Positions 17,416-25,224 of a stretch of 39,150 bases of DNA are shown here, one piece after another. Source of the stretch: Gammaproteobacteria bacterium. Its GTDB lineage: Bacteria; Pseudomonadota; Gammaproteobacteria; GCA-001735895. Made by a program: the position numbers and the translations under genes. Below the pieces are notes generated by a model, which had not been told where the DNA came from, made no database searches, and worked only from the letters and a program-made list of their open reading frames with translations. Every line of letters begins with the position of its first letter. The stretch's first letter is position 1. The stretch lies in contig JAAENK010000066.1 of assembly GCA_024224415.1 (NCBI GenBank), positions 1 to 39,150 of the forward strand, in the 5' to 3' direction.

Positions 17416-18122
17416 TCGACAAACGTTTCGATTCACCGGCAGAGGTTGTCGCCGATATCTGCGATGGGGCGACAATCATGATTGGCGGATTTGGCGAAGC
17501 CGGCAGCCCGATTGAGTTGATCCATGCCTTGATCGACCTGGGGGCAAAGAACCTCACGGTAGTAAATAACAATACCGGTAGCGGTCATGTGGGACTCGCG
17601 GCACTAATTGAAAATCGGCAGGTCAGTAAGATGATTTGTTCATTCCCAAGAACCGCCAATTCAACAGTATTTCCCGATCTTTACCAGGTCGGTGAAATAG
17701 AGCTGGAACTGGTTCCACAAGGCACGCTGGCAGAACGTATCAGAGCTGGGGGTGCTGGGGTACCAGCTTTCTATACAGCCACATCTGTGGGTACTGAGCT
17801 TGCAGAGGGAAAAGAAATACGTAATTTTGAAGGGCGCGACTATGTGCTTGAATATGGGCTTAAGAGTGACTTTGCATTGATCAAGTGCGAGCAGGCCGAT
17901 CGCTACGGGAACCTTATTTACAACAAGACCGCGCGCAACTTTAGTCCGATTATGGCCATGGCGGCCGAAACCACAATTGCCCAGGCCGGTGCCTGTGTAG
18001 AAGCAGGTGAACTTGATCCGGAGGTTATCATTACCCCTGGCCTCTTTGTGAATCGAATCGTTACCGTTGCAGATCCCGCGAGAGAATCCCGACTGGTTGC
18101 CGAAGGTAGGAGATATCCATGA
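17412..18122 (+). CDS. 3-oxoacid CoA-transferase subunit A (PcaI-like)
   Basis: This is the alpha subunit of a family I CoA-transferase that moves CoA from succinyl-CoA (or another donor) to a 3-oxoacid. The 236-residue product resembles 3-oxoadipate CoA-transferase PcaI: IMIGGFGEAGSPIELI near the N terminus, NNNTGSGHVGLAALIENRQVSKMICSFPR, ELVPQGTLAERIRAGGAG, and the C-terminal NLIYNKTARNFSPIMAMAA and ELDPEVIITPGLFVNRIV. It starts inside the aminomutase stop (ATGA at 17412) and its own stop overlaps the B subunit start (ATGA at 18119), so the three are translationally coupled. The PcaI-type similarity suggests a dicarboxylic 3-oxoacid such as 3-oxoadipate, although AtoD/ScoA-type acetoacetate transferases are related. 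Confidence 0.88.
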   Translation: MIDKRFDSPAEVVADICDGATIMIGGFGEAGSPIELIHALIDLGAKNLTVVNNNTGSGHVGLAALIENRQVSKMICSFPRTANSTVFPDLYQVGEIELELVPQGTLAERIRAGGAGVPAFYTATSVGTELAEGKEIRNFEGRDYVLEYGLKSDFALIKCEQADRYGNLIYNKTARNFSPIMAMAAETTIAQAGACVEAGELDPEVIITPGLFVNRIVTVADPARESRLVAEGRRYP

Positions 18123-18793
18123 GCACTCAATCGAATAGCCTGGAAAAGCAGGTGGGCTGGAACCGCGAAGAAATGGCCAAACGTGCCGCGCTCGACATTC
18201 ATGATGGTGCGTACGTGAATCTTGGCATTGGCATTCCTGAGAAAGTGGTGCAATACGTGCCCGAGGGGCGTGAAGTCATTTATCACACCGAAAATGGTTT
18301 ACTCGGTATGGGTGAAGCCCCAGCCCCAGGCGAAGAAGATTCGGAATTAATCAATGCTGGGAAAAAAATGGTCACCGCAATTCCAGGCGCTGCCTATTTT
18401 CACCATGCCGACAGTTTCGCGATGATCCGTGGAGGGCATATCGACATTTGTGTACTGGGGGCTATGCAGGTTGCAGAGAATGGTGATCTGGCAAATTGGT
18501 CTACAGGCGCTAAAGACGCGATTCCGGCTGTAGGTGGTGCGATGGACCTGGTCGCAGGGGTGAAGACAATTTACATCATTACTCAGCATTGCACCAAAGC
18601 AGGCGAACCTAAACTGGTTGAGTCCTGTAGCTATCCTTTGACTGGACAGAAAGTCGTCAAACGGATTTATACTGATCTGGCTGTTATCGATATTTCAACT
18701 GATGGTTTCAAATTAATTGAACTGGCTCCAGGTATTGATTTTGATACGGTGCGAGACCAGACCGGTGCGAGGTTGATCGATGGGCGTACATAG
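18119..18793 (+). CDS. 3-oxoacid CoA-transferase subunit B (PcaJ-like)
   Basis: This is the beta subunit of the same CoA-transferase and carries the catalytic glutamate that forms the enzyme-CoA thioester: Glu58 in the motif ENGLLGMG. The 224-residue product also shows the VNLGIGIP loop (residues 33-40), PAPGEEDSELINAGK, FHHADSFAMIRGGHID, LANWSTGAKDAIPAVGGAMDLVAG and SCSYPLTGQKVVKRIYTDLAV, all as in PcaJ. It overlaps subunit A by four bases and the aminotransferase gene by 14 bases, so it is part of one coupled operon. No aromatic ring-cleavage genes (pcaGH, pcaB, catABC) accompany it, so it is probably fed by another source of 3-oxoacid. Confidence 0.9.
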   Translation: MSTQSNSLEKQVGWNREEMAKRAALDIHDGAYVNLGIGIPEKVVQYVPEGREVIYHTENGLLGMGEAPAPGEEDSELINAGKKMVTAIPGAAYFHHADSFAMIRGGHIDICVLGAMQVAENGDLANWSTGAKDAIPAVGGAMDLVAGVKTIYIITQHCTKAGEPKLVESCSYPLTGQKVVKRIYTDLAVIDISTDGFKLIELAPGIDFDTVRDQTGARLIDGRT

Positions 18794-20099
18794 CAAAAGT
18801 GCACAGCTTTATGAGCGTGCTCTCAAGGTATTACCTGGCGGCTGTAGTCGCAATACCGTACTGCGCAAGCCGCATCCTTTGTATGCTGAAAGCGCAAGTG
18901 GTTGTTACGTAACCGATATCGAAGGTATACGCCGTATTGATTTTGCCAACAACATGGCTTCGCTAATACACGGCCATACGCACCCGGAAGTTGTTGCCAG
19001 GGTTACCGAACAGCTCAATAAAGGCACGGCATTCACCATGGCAACTATGGCCGAGGTCGAATACGCCGAGCATATCTGCAGTCGTAACACAGGCTTTGAC
19101 AAAATTCGCTTCGTCAACTCCGGGACCGAAGCAGTGATGAGCTGTCTTAAGGCTGCACGAGCATGGACCGGCAGGCCAAAAATTGCCAAGGTCGAGGGAG
19201 CGTATCACGGGCTTTATGACTATGCAGAAGTCAGCCAGACAGCCTCGCCGACCAACTGGGGAGACCCTGACAGGCCTGCCAGTGTTCCTGTAACTCATGG
19301 AACCCCTGCCGCGGCACTAAACGATGTGGTCATCATCCCCTTCAACGATGTTGACCGAGCGATGGCCATACTCGACCAACATGCCGATCAACTGGCCTGT
19401 GTGTTAATCGATCTTTTACCTCACCGAGTTGGTTTGATTAAAGCGTCGACTGAGTTTTACCAGGCATTGCGCCGCTGGACCAGAGAAAACGGTGCTTTAC
19501 TGGTATGCGATGAAGTGATTACTTTTCGCTCGAATTATGGCGGTGCGCAGCAGTGGTTTGAGGAGCAGCCGGATCTTACCGCTATGGGAAAAATGATCGG
19601 AGGTGGTTTTCCTGTAGGTGCGCTAGCTGGTCGGGCGGATGTCATGGATGTTATGAACCCACTTTCAGAGCGGGTATTGTTCCCTCATTCAGGCACTTTC
19701 TCAGCTAACCCCGTGACTATGACGGCAGGTCTTGTTGCGATGTCATTATTCGATGAATCTGCTGTTGAGCGTTTAAACCAGCTGGGTGAGATGGCACGAC
19801 AATCCATATCTGCTGCGATTGCGTTAGCAGATATACCGGCTTGTGTGACCGGTGCAGGTTCGATGTTCCGCGTCCATATGAAACCACAGCCACCAATAGA
19901 TTATAGATCTTCCTATTCAGGTCATGCAGAGTTGCAACAGATTAAGATACTTCTGGATCATTTGTTTGAGAATGGCATTATAATGATTGGTACGTGCACC
20001 GGCACACTGTCTACCGTCATGACCAATAAAGAAATTGAGTTTCTGGCAGAAACTATGCTGAGTGGTTTTCGAAAAATCCAACAATATATTGCAGCCTGA
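18780..20099 (+). CDS. Class III PLP aminotransferase, candidate beta-amino acid aminotransferase
   Basis: The 439-residue protein belongs to fold-type I, class III, in the glutamate-1-semialdehyde aminomutase-like branch. PLP contacts seen are NSGTE (113-117), YHG (142-144), Asp244 in DEVITFR and the Schiff-base Lys271 in GKMIGGGFPVG. The N-terminal GGCSRNTVL places Arg24 where, in the beta-phenylalanine aminotransferase of Variovorax as I recall it, Arg41 binds the substrate carboxylate; the segment GTFSANPVTMTAG also resembles that enzyme. The usual Glu-Pro motif is replaced by DLLPHRVG (211-218), an oddity. The ATG at 18780 lies inside subunit B; the thiolase starts 11 bp after the stop. 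An alternative, chromosomal HemL, is unlikely in this setting. Transamination of a beta-amino acid to a 3-oxoacid is inferred. Confidence 0.8.
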   Translation: MGVHSKSAQLYERALKVLPGGCSRNTVLRKPHPLYAESASGCYVTDIEGIRRIDFANNMASLIHGHTHPEVVARVTEQLNKGTAFTMATMAEVEYAEHICSRNTGFDKIRFVNSGTEAVMSCLKAARAWTGRPKIAKVEGAYHGLYDYAEVSQTASPTNWGDPDRPASVPVTHGTPAAALNDVVIIPFNDVDRAMAILDQHADQLACVLIDLLPHRVGLIKASTEFYQALRRWTRENGALLVCDEVITFRSNYGGAQQWFEEQPDLTAMGKMIGGGFPVGALAGRADVMDVMNPLSERVLFPHSGTFSANPVTMTAGLVAMSLFDESAVERLNQLGEMARQSISAAIALADIPACVTGAGSMFRVHMKPQPPIDYRSSYSGHAELQQIKILLDHLFENGIIMIGTCTGTLSTVMTNKEIEFLAETMLSGFRKIQQYIAA

Positions 20100-20110
20100 G
20101 ACTAATAAAA

Positions 20111-21310
20111 ATGACTGAAACCTATATTTGTGATGCTGTCCGAACACCGATAGGACGATACGGTGGTGGTCTTGCATCGACAAGAACAGACGATCTAGCT
20201 GCTGTGCCACTTCGGACCCTAATGCAGCGTAATGAAAATGTTGACTGGCGTGAGCTGGAAGATGTGATTCTCGGTTGTGCTAATCAGGCAGGGGAAGATA
20301 ATCGCAATGTCGCACGTATGGCGCTGCTGTTGGCGGGCCTGCCCCAGGATGCTGGTGGCGTAGCCGTAAACCGATTATGCGGTTCCGGGCTTAATGCAGT
20401 GGGTGATGCTGCCAGAACCATTAAAGCTGGCGAGGCTGATCTGATGTTAGCAGGTGGCATCGAAAATATGTCCCGTGCGCCGTTAGTCATGGGTAAAGCT
20501 CTTAGTGCTTACGATCGCAGTCAGCAAATTTATGATACAACTATGGGCTGGCGCTTTGTTAATCGCAAGATGGAAGAAGCCTATGGTACGGATGCAATGC
20601 CCAGAACTGCCGAAAATCTCGCTGAACAATTCGGAATCTCTCGTGAAGACCAGGATCGTTTTGCGCTCTGGAGCCAGACTAAGGCTGCGAAGGCACAGGA
20701 AGAAGGTTTGTTTGCAGCCGAAATTACCGCGGTTCATGTGCCACGTCGCAAAGCAGATCCGCTGGTGGTCGATGCCGATGAGCATTTGCGCGCAACCAGT
20801 CTCGACAAGCTTGCCTCACTTAAGCCTCTGTTTGAACAGGGTAGCATTACTGCCGGTAACGCTTCTGGCATTAATGATGGTGCGGCGGCACTGTTACTCG
20901 CTTCAGAGTCTGGCATCAAGCACCATGGTCTTACGCCTAAAGCAAGGGTGCTTGGTACGGCGGTAGCTGGTGTCGAACCACGCACTATGGGCATAGGCCC
21001 AGTACCAGCAAGCCAGAAACTGCTTGGCAGGCTCGGAATCGATATCGACCAGGTGGATATTATTGAACTTAATGAAGCTTTTGCTGCACAGGTGCTGGCC
21101 TGTACCAGGCAATTAGGTCTTGCAGATGACGATGCACGGATAAATCCCCTGGGCGGTGCCATTGCACTTGGACATCCGTTGGGGATGAGTGGAGCAAGGT
21201 TGGTGACAACTGCGGTTAATCAGCTTGGTCGTAGTCAGGCGCGGTATGCACTTTGCAGCATGTGCGTTGGTGTTGGGCAGGGTATAGCAATGGTTATAGA
21301 GCGTATTTAA
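20111..21310 (+). CDS. Thiolase (PcaF-like, 3-oxoadipyl-CoA thiolase family)
   Basis: Thiolases of this degradative type cleave a 3-oxoacyl-CoA with free CoA to acetyl-CoA and a shortened acyl-CoA. The 399-residue protein has the nucleophile Cys90 in NRLCGSG, His355 in GGAIALGHPLG, and Cys385 in MCVGVGQG, plus NEAFAA. Several stretches match PcaF closely: CANQAGEDNRNVARMALLLAGLP, DTTMGWRFVN, and NASGINDGAAALLLAS. In PcaF the substrate is 3-oxoadipyl-CoA and the products are succinyl-CoA and acetyl-CoA; a general acetyl-CoA acetyltransferase role is possible but less likely given the PcaIJ-like partner just upstream. It follows the aminotransferase by 11 bp and is separated from the dehydrogenase by 87 bp. 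Confidence 0.9.
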   Translation: MTETYICDAVRTPIGRYGGGLASTRTDDLAAVPLRTLMQRNENVDWRELEDVILGCANQAGEDNRNVARMALLLAGLPQDAGGVAVNRLCGSGLNAVGDAARTIKAGEADLMLAGGIENMSRAPLVMGKALSAYDRSQQIYDTTMGWRFVNRKMEEAYGTDAMPRTAENLAEQFGISREDQDRFALWSQTKAAKAQEEGLFAAEITAVHVPRRKADPLVVDADEHLRATSLDKLASLKPLFEQGSITAGNASGINDGAAALLLASESGIKHHGLTPKARVLGTAVAGVEPRTMGIGPVPASQKLLGRLGIDIDQVDIIELNEAFAAQVLACTRQLGLADDDARINPLGGAIALGHPLGMSGARLVTTAVNQLGRSQARYALCSMCVGVGQGIAMVIERI

Positions 21311-21397
21311 TTAATCAGGTGTGCAACCAATTTAATTGTATCGATCTATCTGACTTGAGTGATAGAATCCGGCATTATTTTTTTCGAGAACCTGACA

Positions 21398-22261
21398 ATG
21401 AACAATACAAAAGTCGCCTTCATCGGGCTAGGAGTTATGGGTTATCCCATGGCTGGTCATCTCGCGAAAGCCGGATATCAAACCTCTGTGTACAATCGTA
21501 CTACTTCAAAGGCTGAGCAATGGTGTGAGGAGTATTCTGGTAGCTTTGCATCTACGCCATGTGAAGCTGCGGCAGATGCCGATTTTGTCTTTATCTGTGT
21601 TGGGAATGATGATGACTTGCGATCAGTTATTTTTGGTGATGACGGCATACTTGCAGGTATCAAACCTGATGCGATTCTTGTCGACCACACCACGGCTTCG
21701 GCGAATGTAGCCCGTGAGATTGCGGCCGAAGCATCGGTACAGTTTCTCGATGCACCAGTTTCTGGAGGTCAGGCAGGTGCCGAAAATGGTGTGTTAACGG
21801 TAATGATGGGCGGTGATGAAGCTGCTTTCGATTCAGTTAAACCAGTTATCATGAGTTATGCAAGGGCTGCTGAGTTACTCGGTCCAGTGGGTTCAGGGCA
21901 ACTTGCCAAAATGGTAAATCAAATTTGTATTGCCGGCCTGGTTCAGGGCTTGTCTGAAGGGTTGAATTTTGCTCAAAAAGCCGGGCTGGATGGTGCCAAA
22001 GTTGTCGATGTTATCTCCAAGGGTGCTGCTGGTTCCTGGCAGATGGAAAATCGTGGTCATACCATGCTGAAAGATGAATTTGAGTTCGGTTTCGCAGTTG
22101 ACTGGATGCGTAAAGATCTTGGTATTTGTATCGAAGAAAGCGAAAAGAACGGTGCCGAGCTGCCAACTACCAGAATAATAAACGATTTCTACGCCGAGGT
22201 TCAGGAAATGGGTGGTGGCCGCTGGGACACTTCCAGTTTGATTCGTCGGCTCTCTCGGTAG
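21398..22261 (+). CDS. 3-hydroxyisobutyrate dehydrogenase-family NAD(P)-dependent oxidoreductase
   Basis: The 287-residue product is a beta-hydroxyacid dehydrogenase. Seen are the Rossmann motif GLGVMGYPMAGHLA at about residues 8-21, the substrate-binding DAPVSGGQAGAENG, MMGGD, the catalytic-lysine segment GSGQLAKMVNQI, and the DWMRKDLGI motif. At the position of the second Asn after the catalytic Lys (Lys+4) it has Gln, a variant I recall in homologues related to tartronate-semialdehyde and glyoxylate reductases. Its substrate is unknown; a 3-hydroxy acid or semialdehyde linked to the operon is plausible. The ATG at 21398 is chosen because it precedes the Rossmann fold directly; an upstream in-frame start at 21359 would add thirteen unconserved residues. 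The 87-bp gap from the thiolase allows an extra promoter. Confidence 0.85.
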   Translation: MNNTKVAFIGLGVMGYPMAGHLAKAGYQTSVYNRTTSKAEQWCEEYSGSFASTPCEAAADADFVFICVGNDDDLRSVIFGDDGILAGIKPDAILVDHTTASANVAREIAAEASVQFLDAPVSGGQAGAENGVLTVMMGGDEAAFDSVKPVIMSYARAAELLGPVGSGQLAKMVNQICIAGLVQGLSEGLNFAQKAGLDGAKVVDVISKGAAGSWQMENRGHTMLKDEFEFGFAVDWMRKDLGICIEESEKNGAELPTTRIINDFYAEVQEMGGGRWDTSSLIRRLSR

Positions 22262-22416
22262 GTTTTTCAATGAAATCAGCCCTGGTAAATCCATATTACC
22301 AACCAGCAAAGCCTCTAAATTGCTCAAATTATCTAGCTTGTCGTAAAAAATCCACCTTTTATCGCCAAAAAACTGGCAAAATTAAAAAACTACACTATAT
22401 ATATAAGTGTGTAACA

Positions 22417-22438
22417 GGTTAAACACCCCTGTTTAACC
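22417..22438. repeat. Perfect inverted repeat in the operon 3' region
   Basis: GGTTAAAC (22417-22424) and GTTTAACC (22431-22438) are separated by ACCCCT. A competing pair AACAGG/CCTGTT overlaps the same bases, and ACACT/AGTGT surrounds an ATATATAT run just upstream. There is no following T-tract, so it is not a typical terminator. It may be an operator or mRNA-stabilising stem in the otherwise empty stretch 22262-22485. Confidence 0.35.
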
Positions 22439-22485
22439 GCTCTCACGATGTCCTCCTTTGGTTATAGTAAGTCAATTATGACATT

Positions 22486-22519
22486 ATGGCTGGTTGTCCC
22501 CACAACCAGCCATTTTTTT
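22486..22519 (+). terminator. Strong intrinsic terminator of the aminomutase operon
   Basis: ATGGCTGGTTGT (22486-22497) and ACAACCAGCCAT (22502-22513) form a perfect 12-bp stem with a CCCC loop, followed by T residues to 22519. It is oriented for the plus-strand operon, 224 bp after the dehydrogenase stop. In the reverse direction the tract is ATAATG, so it would be weaker for the minus-strand permease gene. Confidence 0.88.
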
Positions 22520-22526
22520 ATCTAGA

Positions 22527-23252
22527 TTATGTCTCCGGTTTATCCAGTTTCGCAGTAGCAGGTTCTCTATTCCTCAATAACCAGAGAAATAATGCTGCCG
22601 AAATTCCCGAAGAGCTGAAAACCATACACATCACCATGATTTGATAGCGCGACGCAATTAATGGTGAAGTACCGGCGAGAATTTGTCCGGTCATCATGCC
22701 CGGCAAAGATACAAGGCCAACGGCAAGCAGAGAATTGGTTATCGGAATCATCGCCGCCTGAAAAGCAATACTACGCGCCTGGTGATAGTCGACGCGATGC
22801 TCCAACTCACTAAATAAACGCTCGCCGGCCAGGCTAATGGTATTCATCGAATTAGAAAAAATCATACCGGCAAGCGGTATCAGTACAGCAGGTTGATACC
22901 AGGGTTCGATATGTAGTACACCCTGACTGACTAAAATCAGGTTAGACACCCCGCCGCAAAAAATCGCGATGAAACTAAATTTAAACAAAGTCAGGCGTTT
23001 GACCGGTAAGGCATTCAATGCAATCCAGCTGGCGGCAATTAGCATAAATGCCAGCACCAATAAAATGACCCATGGTTTATCGGCATTGAAAATATAGCTG
23101 AGTGCGTAGCCAATGAGTAATAACTGCAACAACATGCGAATTATGGCAAGACTCGCGGAAGCCAGGTTTTTCGACCAGTAAAAGATGACAATCAGGGTGA
23201 TCAGCACCGGGATAAAGCCGACAGCAAGATCAATCGTGCTTATCTGATGCAT
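22527..23252 (-). CDS. FetB-like ABC transporter permease (UPF0014 family)
   Basis: The 241-residue product is a membrane protein of the UPF0014/FetB (YbbM) family, in E. coli the permease of an iron-exporting ABC system with ATPase FetA. About seven hydrophobic helices are visible, with the family signatures IIRMLLQLLLIGYAL, PLAGMIFSNSMNTISLAGERLF, and SLPGMMTGQILAGTSPLIASRYQI. The ATG at 23252 lies 13 bases inside the end of prmC, so it is translationally coupled to prmC. No FetA-like ATPase gene is adjacent. The ATPase would have to be elsewhere, or the protein works alone. The call to family is good; transport of iron is inference from E. coli. Confidence 0.85.
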   Translation of the reverse strand: MHQISTIDLAVGFIPVLITLIVIFYWSKNLASASLAIIRMLLQLLLIGYALSYIFNADKPWVILLVLAFMLIAASWIALNALPVKRLTLFKFSFIAIFCGGVSNLILVSQGVLHIEPWYQPAVLIPLAGMIFSNSMNTISLAGERLFSELEHRVDYHQARSIAFQAAMIPITNSLLAVGLVSLPGMMTGQILAGTSPLIASRYQIMVMCMVFSSSGISAALFLWLLRNREPATAKLDKPET

Positions 23253-24103
23253 GTCTGATTATTAGAGGTAATTTTACCCAGGCTTAGCCGCGAAAGACCG
23301 TTGTAATCCAGTAGATTCCTGATGCCGGAAAAGCCTGCAATACGCAGTAACTCAGCCACCGGCTGTGCCTGATCATAGCCATGCTCAAAAACCAGGTAAC
23401 CACCGGGTTTGAGAAATGCGGCAGCCCCTGTGATAATTTGTTGAATCGCCTCGAGACCGGTTTTACCCGGTGTCAGTGCTAGCAGGGGTTCGGCAGGTAG
23501 ATCACCCTGCCTGAGGTAAGGATCATCGGCGGCTATATACGGCGGGTTGGAGACAATCAAATCAAAGGCGGGTTGTCCTCGCAGATTATCGTACCAACTC
23601 GATTCGATACTATTTAGCGTTACATTGTGCAACTTTGCATTGGCCTGGGCCAGCGCCAGGCAATCGGCGCAGATATCGGTGGTAATCAGTTCGATGCCTG
23701 GGTTGTGCTTGAGTAATGCAATTGAAATGGCACCACTTCCGGTACCCATTTCCAGTACGCGGGGCTGTTCGATATCTGTACAGAGCTGCAGGGTGGTATC
23801 CACCAGCAACTCGGTTTCCGGCCTTGGGATGAGTGCGGTTGGTGAAATCTTAAATTCCAGTGAATAAAATTCACGCTTGACCATCAAATAGGCCACTGGC
23901 GTTGGTTTGAGCCGCAACTCAACCAGTTGCTGGAATGTCTGCCAGACGACTTCTGGTAGTATTTTCTCAGGCCAGCTGTAAAGATGGCTGCGAGGTTTTT
24001 GCAGGCTATGCGCGAGTAACAATTCGGCGTCGAGCCGGGGCGAATCGCTGACCGCTTCAAAACGGGATTGTGCCCACTGGATAGCGCTGGCGATTGGTTG
24101 CAT
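23240..24103 (-). CDS. prmC: Release factor glutamine methyltransferase PrmC (HemK)
   Basis: PrmC N5-methylates the glutamine of the GGQ motif in release factors RF1 and RF2, using SAM. The 287-residue protein has an N-terminal helical RF-binding domain, then IPRPETELLV, the SAM-binding EMGTGSGAISIAL (119-130) and the catalytic NPPY (186-189) in SNPPYIAADD, followed by GLEAIQQII and a FEHGYDQA motif. The length is normal. It starts eight bases after the prfA stop, encoding its own substrate's gene directly upstream, and overlaps the next gene by 13 bp. The arrangement hemA-prfA-prmC is conserved in gammaproteobacteria. Confidence 0.95.
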   Translation of the reverse strand: MQPIASAIQWAQSRFEAVSDSPRLDAELLLAHSLQKPRSHLYSWPEKILPEVVWQTFQQLVELRLKPTPVAYLMVKREFYSLEFKISPTALIPRPETELLVDTTLQLCTDIEQPRVLEMGTGSGAISIALLKHNPGIELITTDICADCLALAQANAKLHNVTLNSIESSWYDNLRGQPAFDLIVSNPPYIAADDPYLRQGDLPAEPLLALTPGKTGLEAIQQIITGAAAFLKPGGYLVFEHGYDQAQPVAELLRIAGFSGIRNLLDYNGLSRLSLGKITSNNQTCIR

Positions 24104-24111
24104 GCCTGCTG

Positions 24112-25212
24112 TCAGGTCATGGCCTGACTGTCATCCGCCAGACTCGCCAGTTGCTCAGCCTGGTACTCGTGCATCAGCGGGTCTACCACCTGCCCCAATG
24201 AACCCTGAATAATTTCATCCAGTTTATATAGCGTCAAACTGATGCGGTGATCGGTCAGGCGGCCCTGCGGGAAGTTATAGGTGCGAATACGTTCGGAACG
24301 ATCACCGCCACCGACCAGCGACTTGCGTTCGGCAGCCTGCTCTTTTTCCTGTTTCTGCTTTTCTGCATCGTAAATGCGCGCCTGTAATAACGACATCGCC
24401 CTCGCCCGGTTCTTGTGCTGCGAGCGTTCATCCTGGCACTCAACCACTGTACCTGTGGGTATATGAGTGAGTCGAATTGCCGAGTCGGTCTTGTTGACGT
24501 GTTGACCACCTGCACCAGAAGCACGAAATGTATCGACGCGCAAATCCGCCGGGTTGATTTCGATCATTTCAACTTCTTCGCCTTCGGGAATGATTGCCAC
24601 TGTGGCCGCGGAAGTGTGTACCCGCCCCTGCGATTCGGTTTCAGGCACGCGTTGTACTCGGTGTGCACCAGATTCAAATTTTAAATGCGAGTAAGCGCCG
24701 TGGCCAATGATACGGGCAATGATTTCCTTATAACCACCATGTTCGCCCTCATTAGTGTTGAGTATTTCGAGCTGCCACTTTTGAGACTCTGCATAACGGC
24801 TATACATGCGGAACAGGTCACCAGCAAAAATCGCGGCTTCGTCACCGCCGGTACCCGCACGAATTTCCAGGAACACATTGGCCTTGTCATTCGGGTCTTT
24901 GGGCAATAGTAATTTCTGTAGCTCAACTTCCAGGGTTTCGATTATTGCGGTATTTTCGCCAATTTCTTCTTCGGCCAGTTCGCGCATCTCGGCATCATCC
25001 TCATCGAGCATTTCTCGCGCTGAAACCAGTGCTTGCTGGGCCTGCTGATAGGCATTGAAGTTCTTTACCACGTCTTCGAGCTGCGCATATTCCATCGACA
25101 GATTGCGAAACTTATCCTGATCGTTAATAGTTTCGATATCGGATAATAAGGCGGCGATTTCTTCGTGGCGAGCGCACAATAACTCGAGCTTGTTGAGAAG
25201 AGATTTTTTCAT
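24112..25212 (-). CDS. prfA: Peptide chain release factor 1
   Basis: RF1 recognises UAA and UAG stop codons and triggers peptidyl-tRNA hydrolysis. The 366-residue protein has the GGQ catalytic loop at 235-237 in SGAGGQHVN, preceded by a codon-recognition P-x-T element (PET at 190-192) in RVPETESQG, where E. coli has PAT. The N-terminal helical domain 1 and the segment [18 protein letters not shown] are also seen. The P-x-T element rather than an RF2-type SPF motif identifies RF1. It lies 12 bp after hemA and 8 bp before prmC, in one minus-strand operon. Confidence 0.97.
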   Translation of the reverse strand: MKKSLLNKLELLCARHEEIAALLSDIETINDQDKFRNLSMEYAQLEDVVKNFNAYQQAQQALVSAREMLDEDDAEMRELAEEEIGENTAIIETLEVELQKLLLPKDPNDKANVFLEIRAGTGGDEAAIFAGDLFRMYSRYAESQKWQLEILNTNEGEHGGYKEIIARIIGHGAYSHLKFESGAHRVQRVPETESQGRVHTSAATVAIIPEGEEVEMIEINPADLRVDTFRASGAGGQHVNKTDSAIRLTHIPTGTVVECQDERSQHKNRARAMSLLQARIYDAEKQKQEKEQAAERKSLVGGGDRSERIRTYNFPQGRLTDHRISLTLYKLDEIIQGSLGQVVDPLMHEYQAEQLASLADDSQAMT

Positions 25213-25224
25213 CGGTTATTGGTA

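Noticed and set aside
18780..20099. Assignment as the housekeeping HemL glutamate-1-semialdehyde aminomutase
   Set aside because: The Glu-Pro motif of HemL is missing, and the gene overlaps a CoA-transferase subunit gene in a catabolic operon.
20505..20966. 153-codon plus-strand frame inside the thiolase gene
   Set aside because: Out of frame with a complete, motif-containing thiolase; basic, low-complexity translation.
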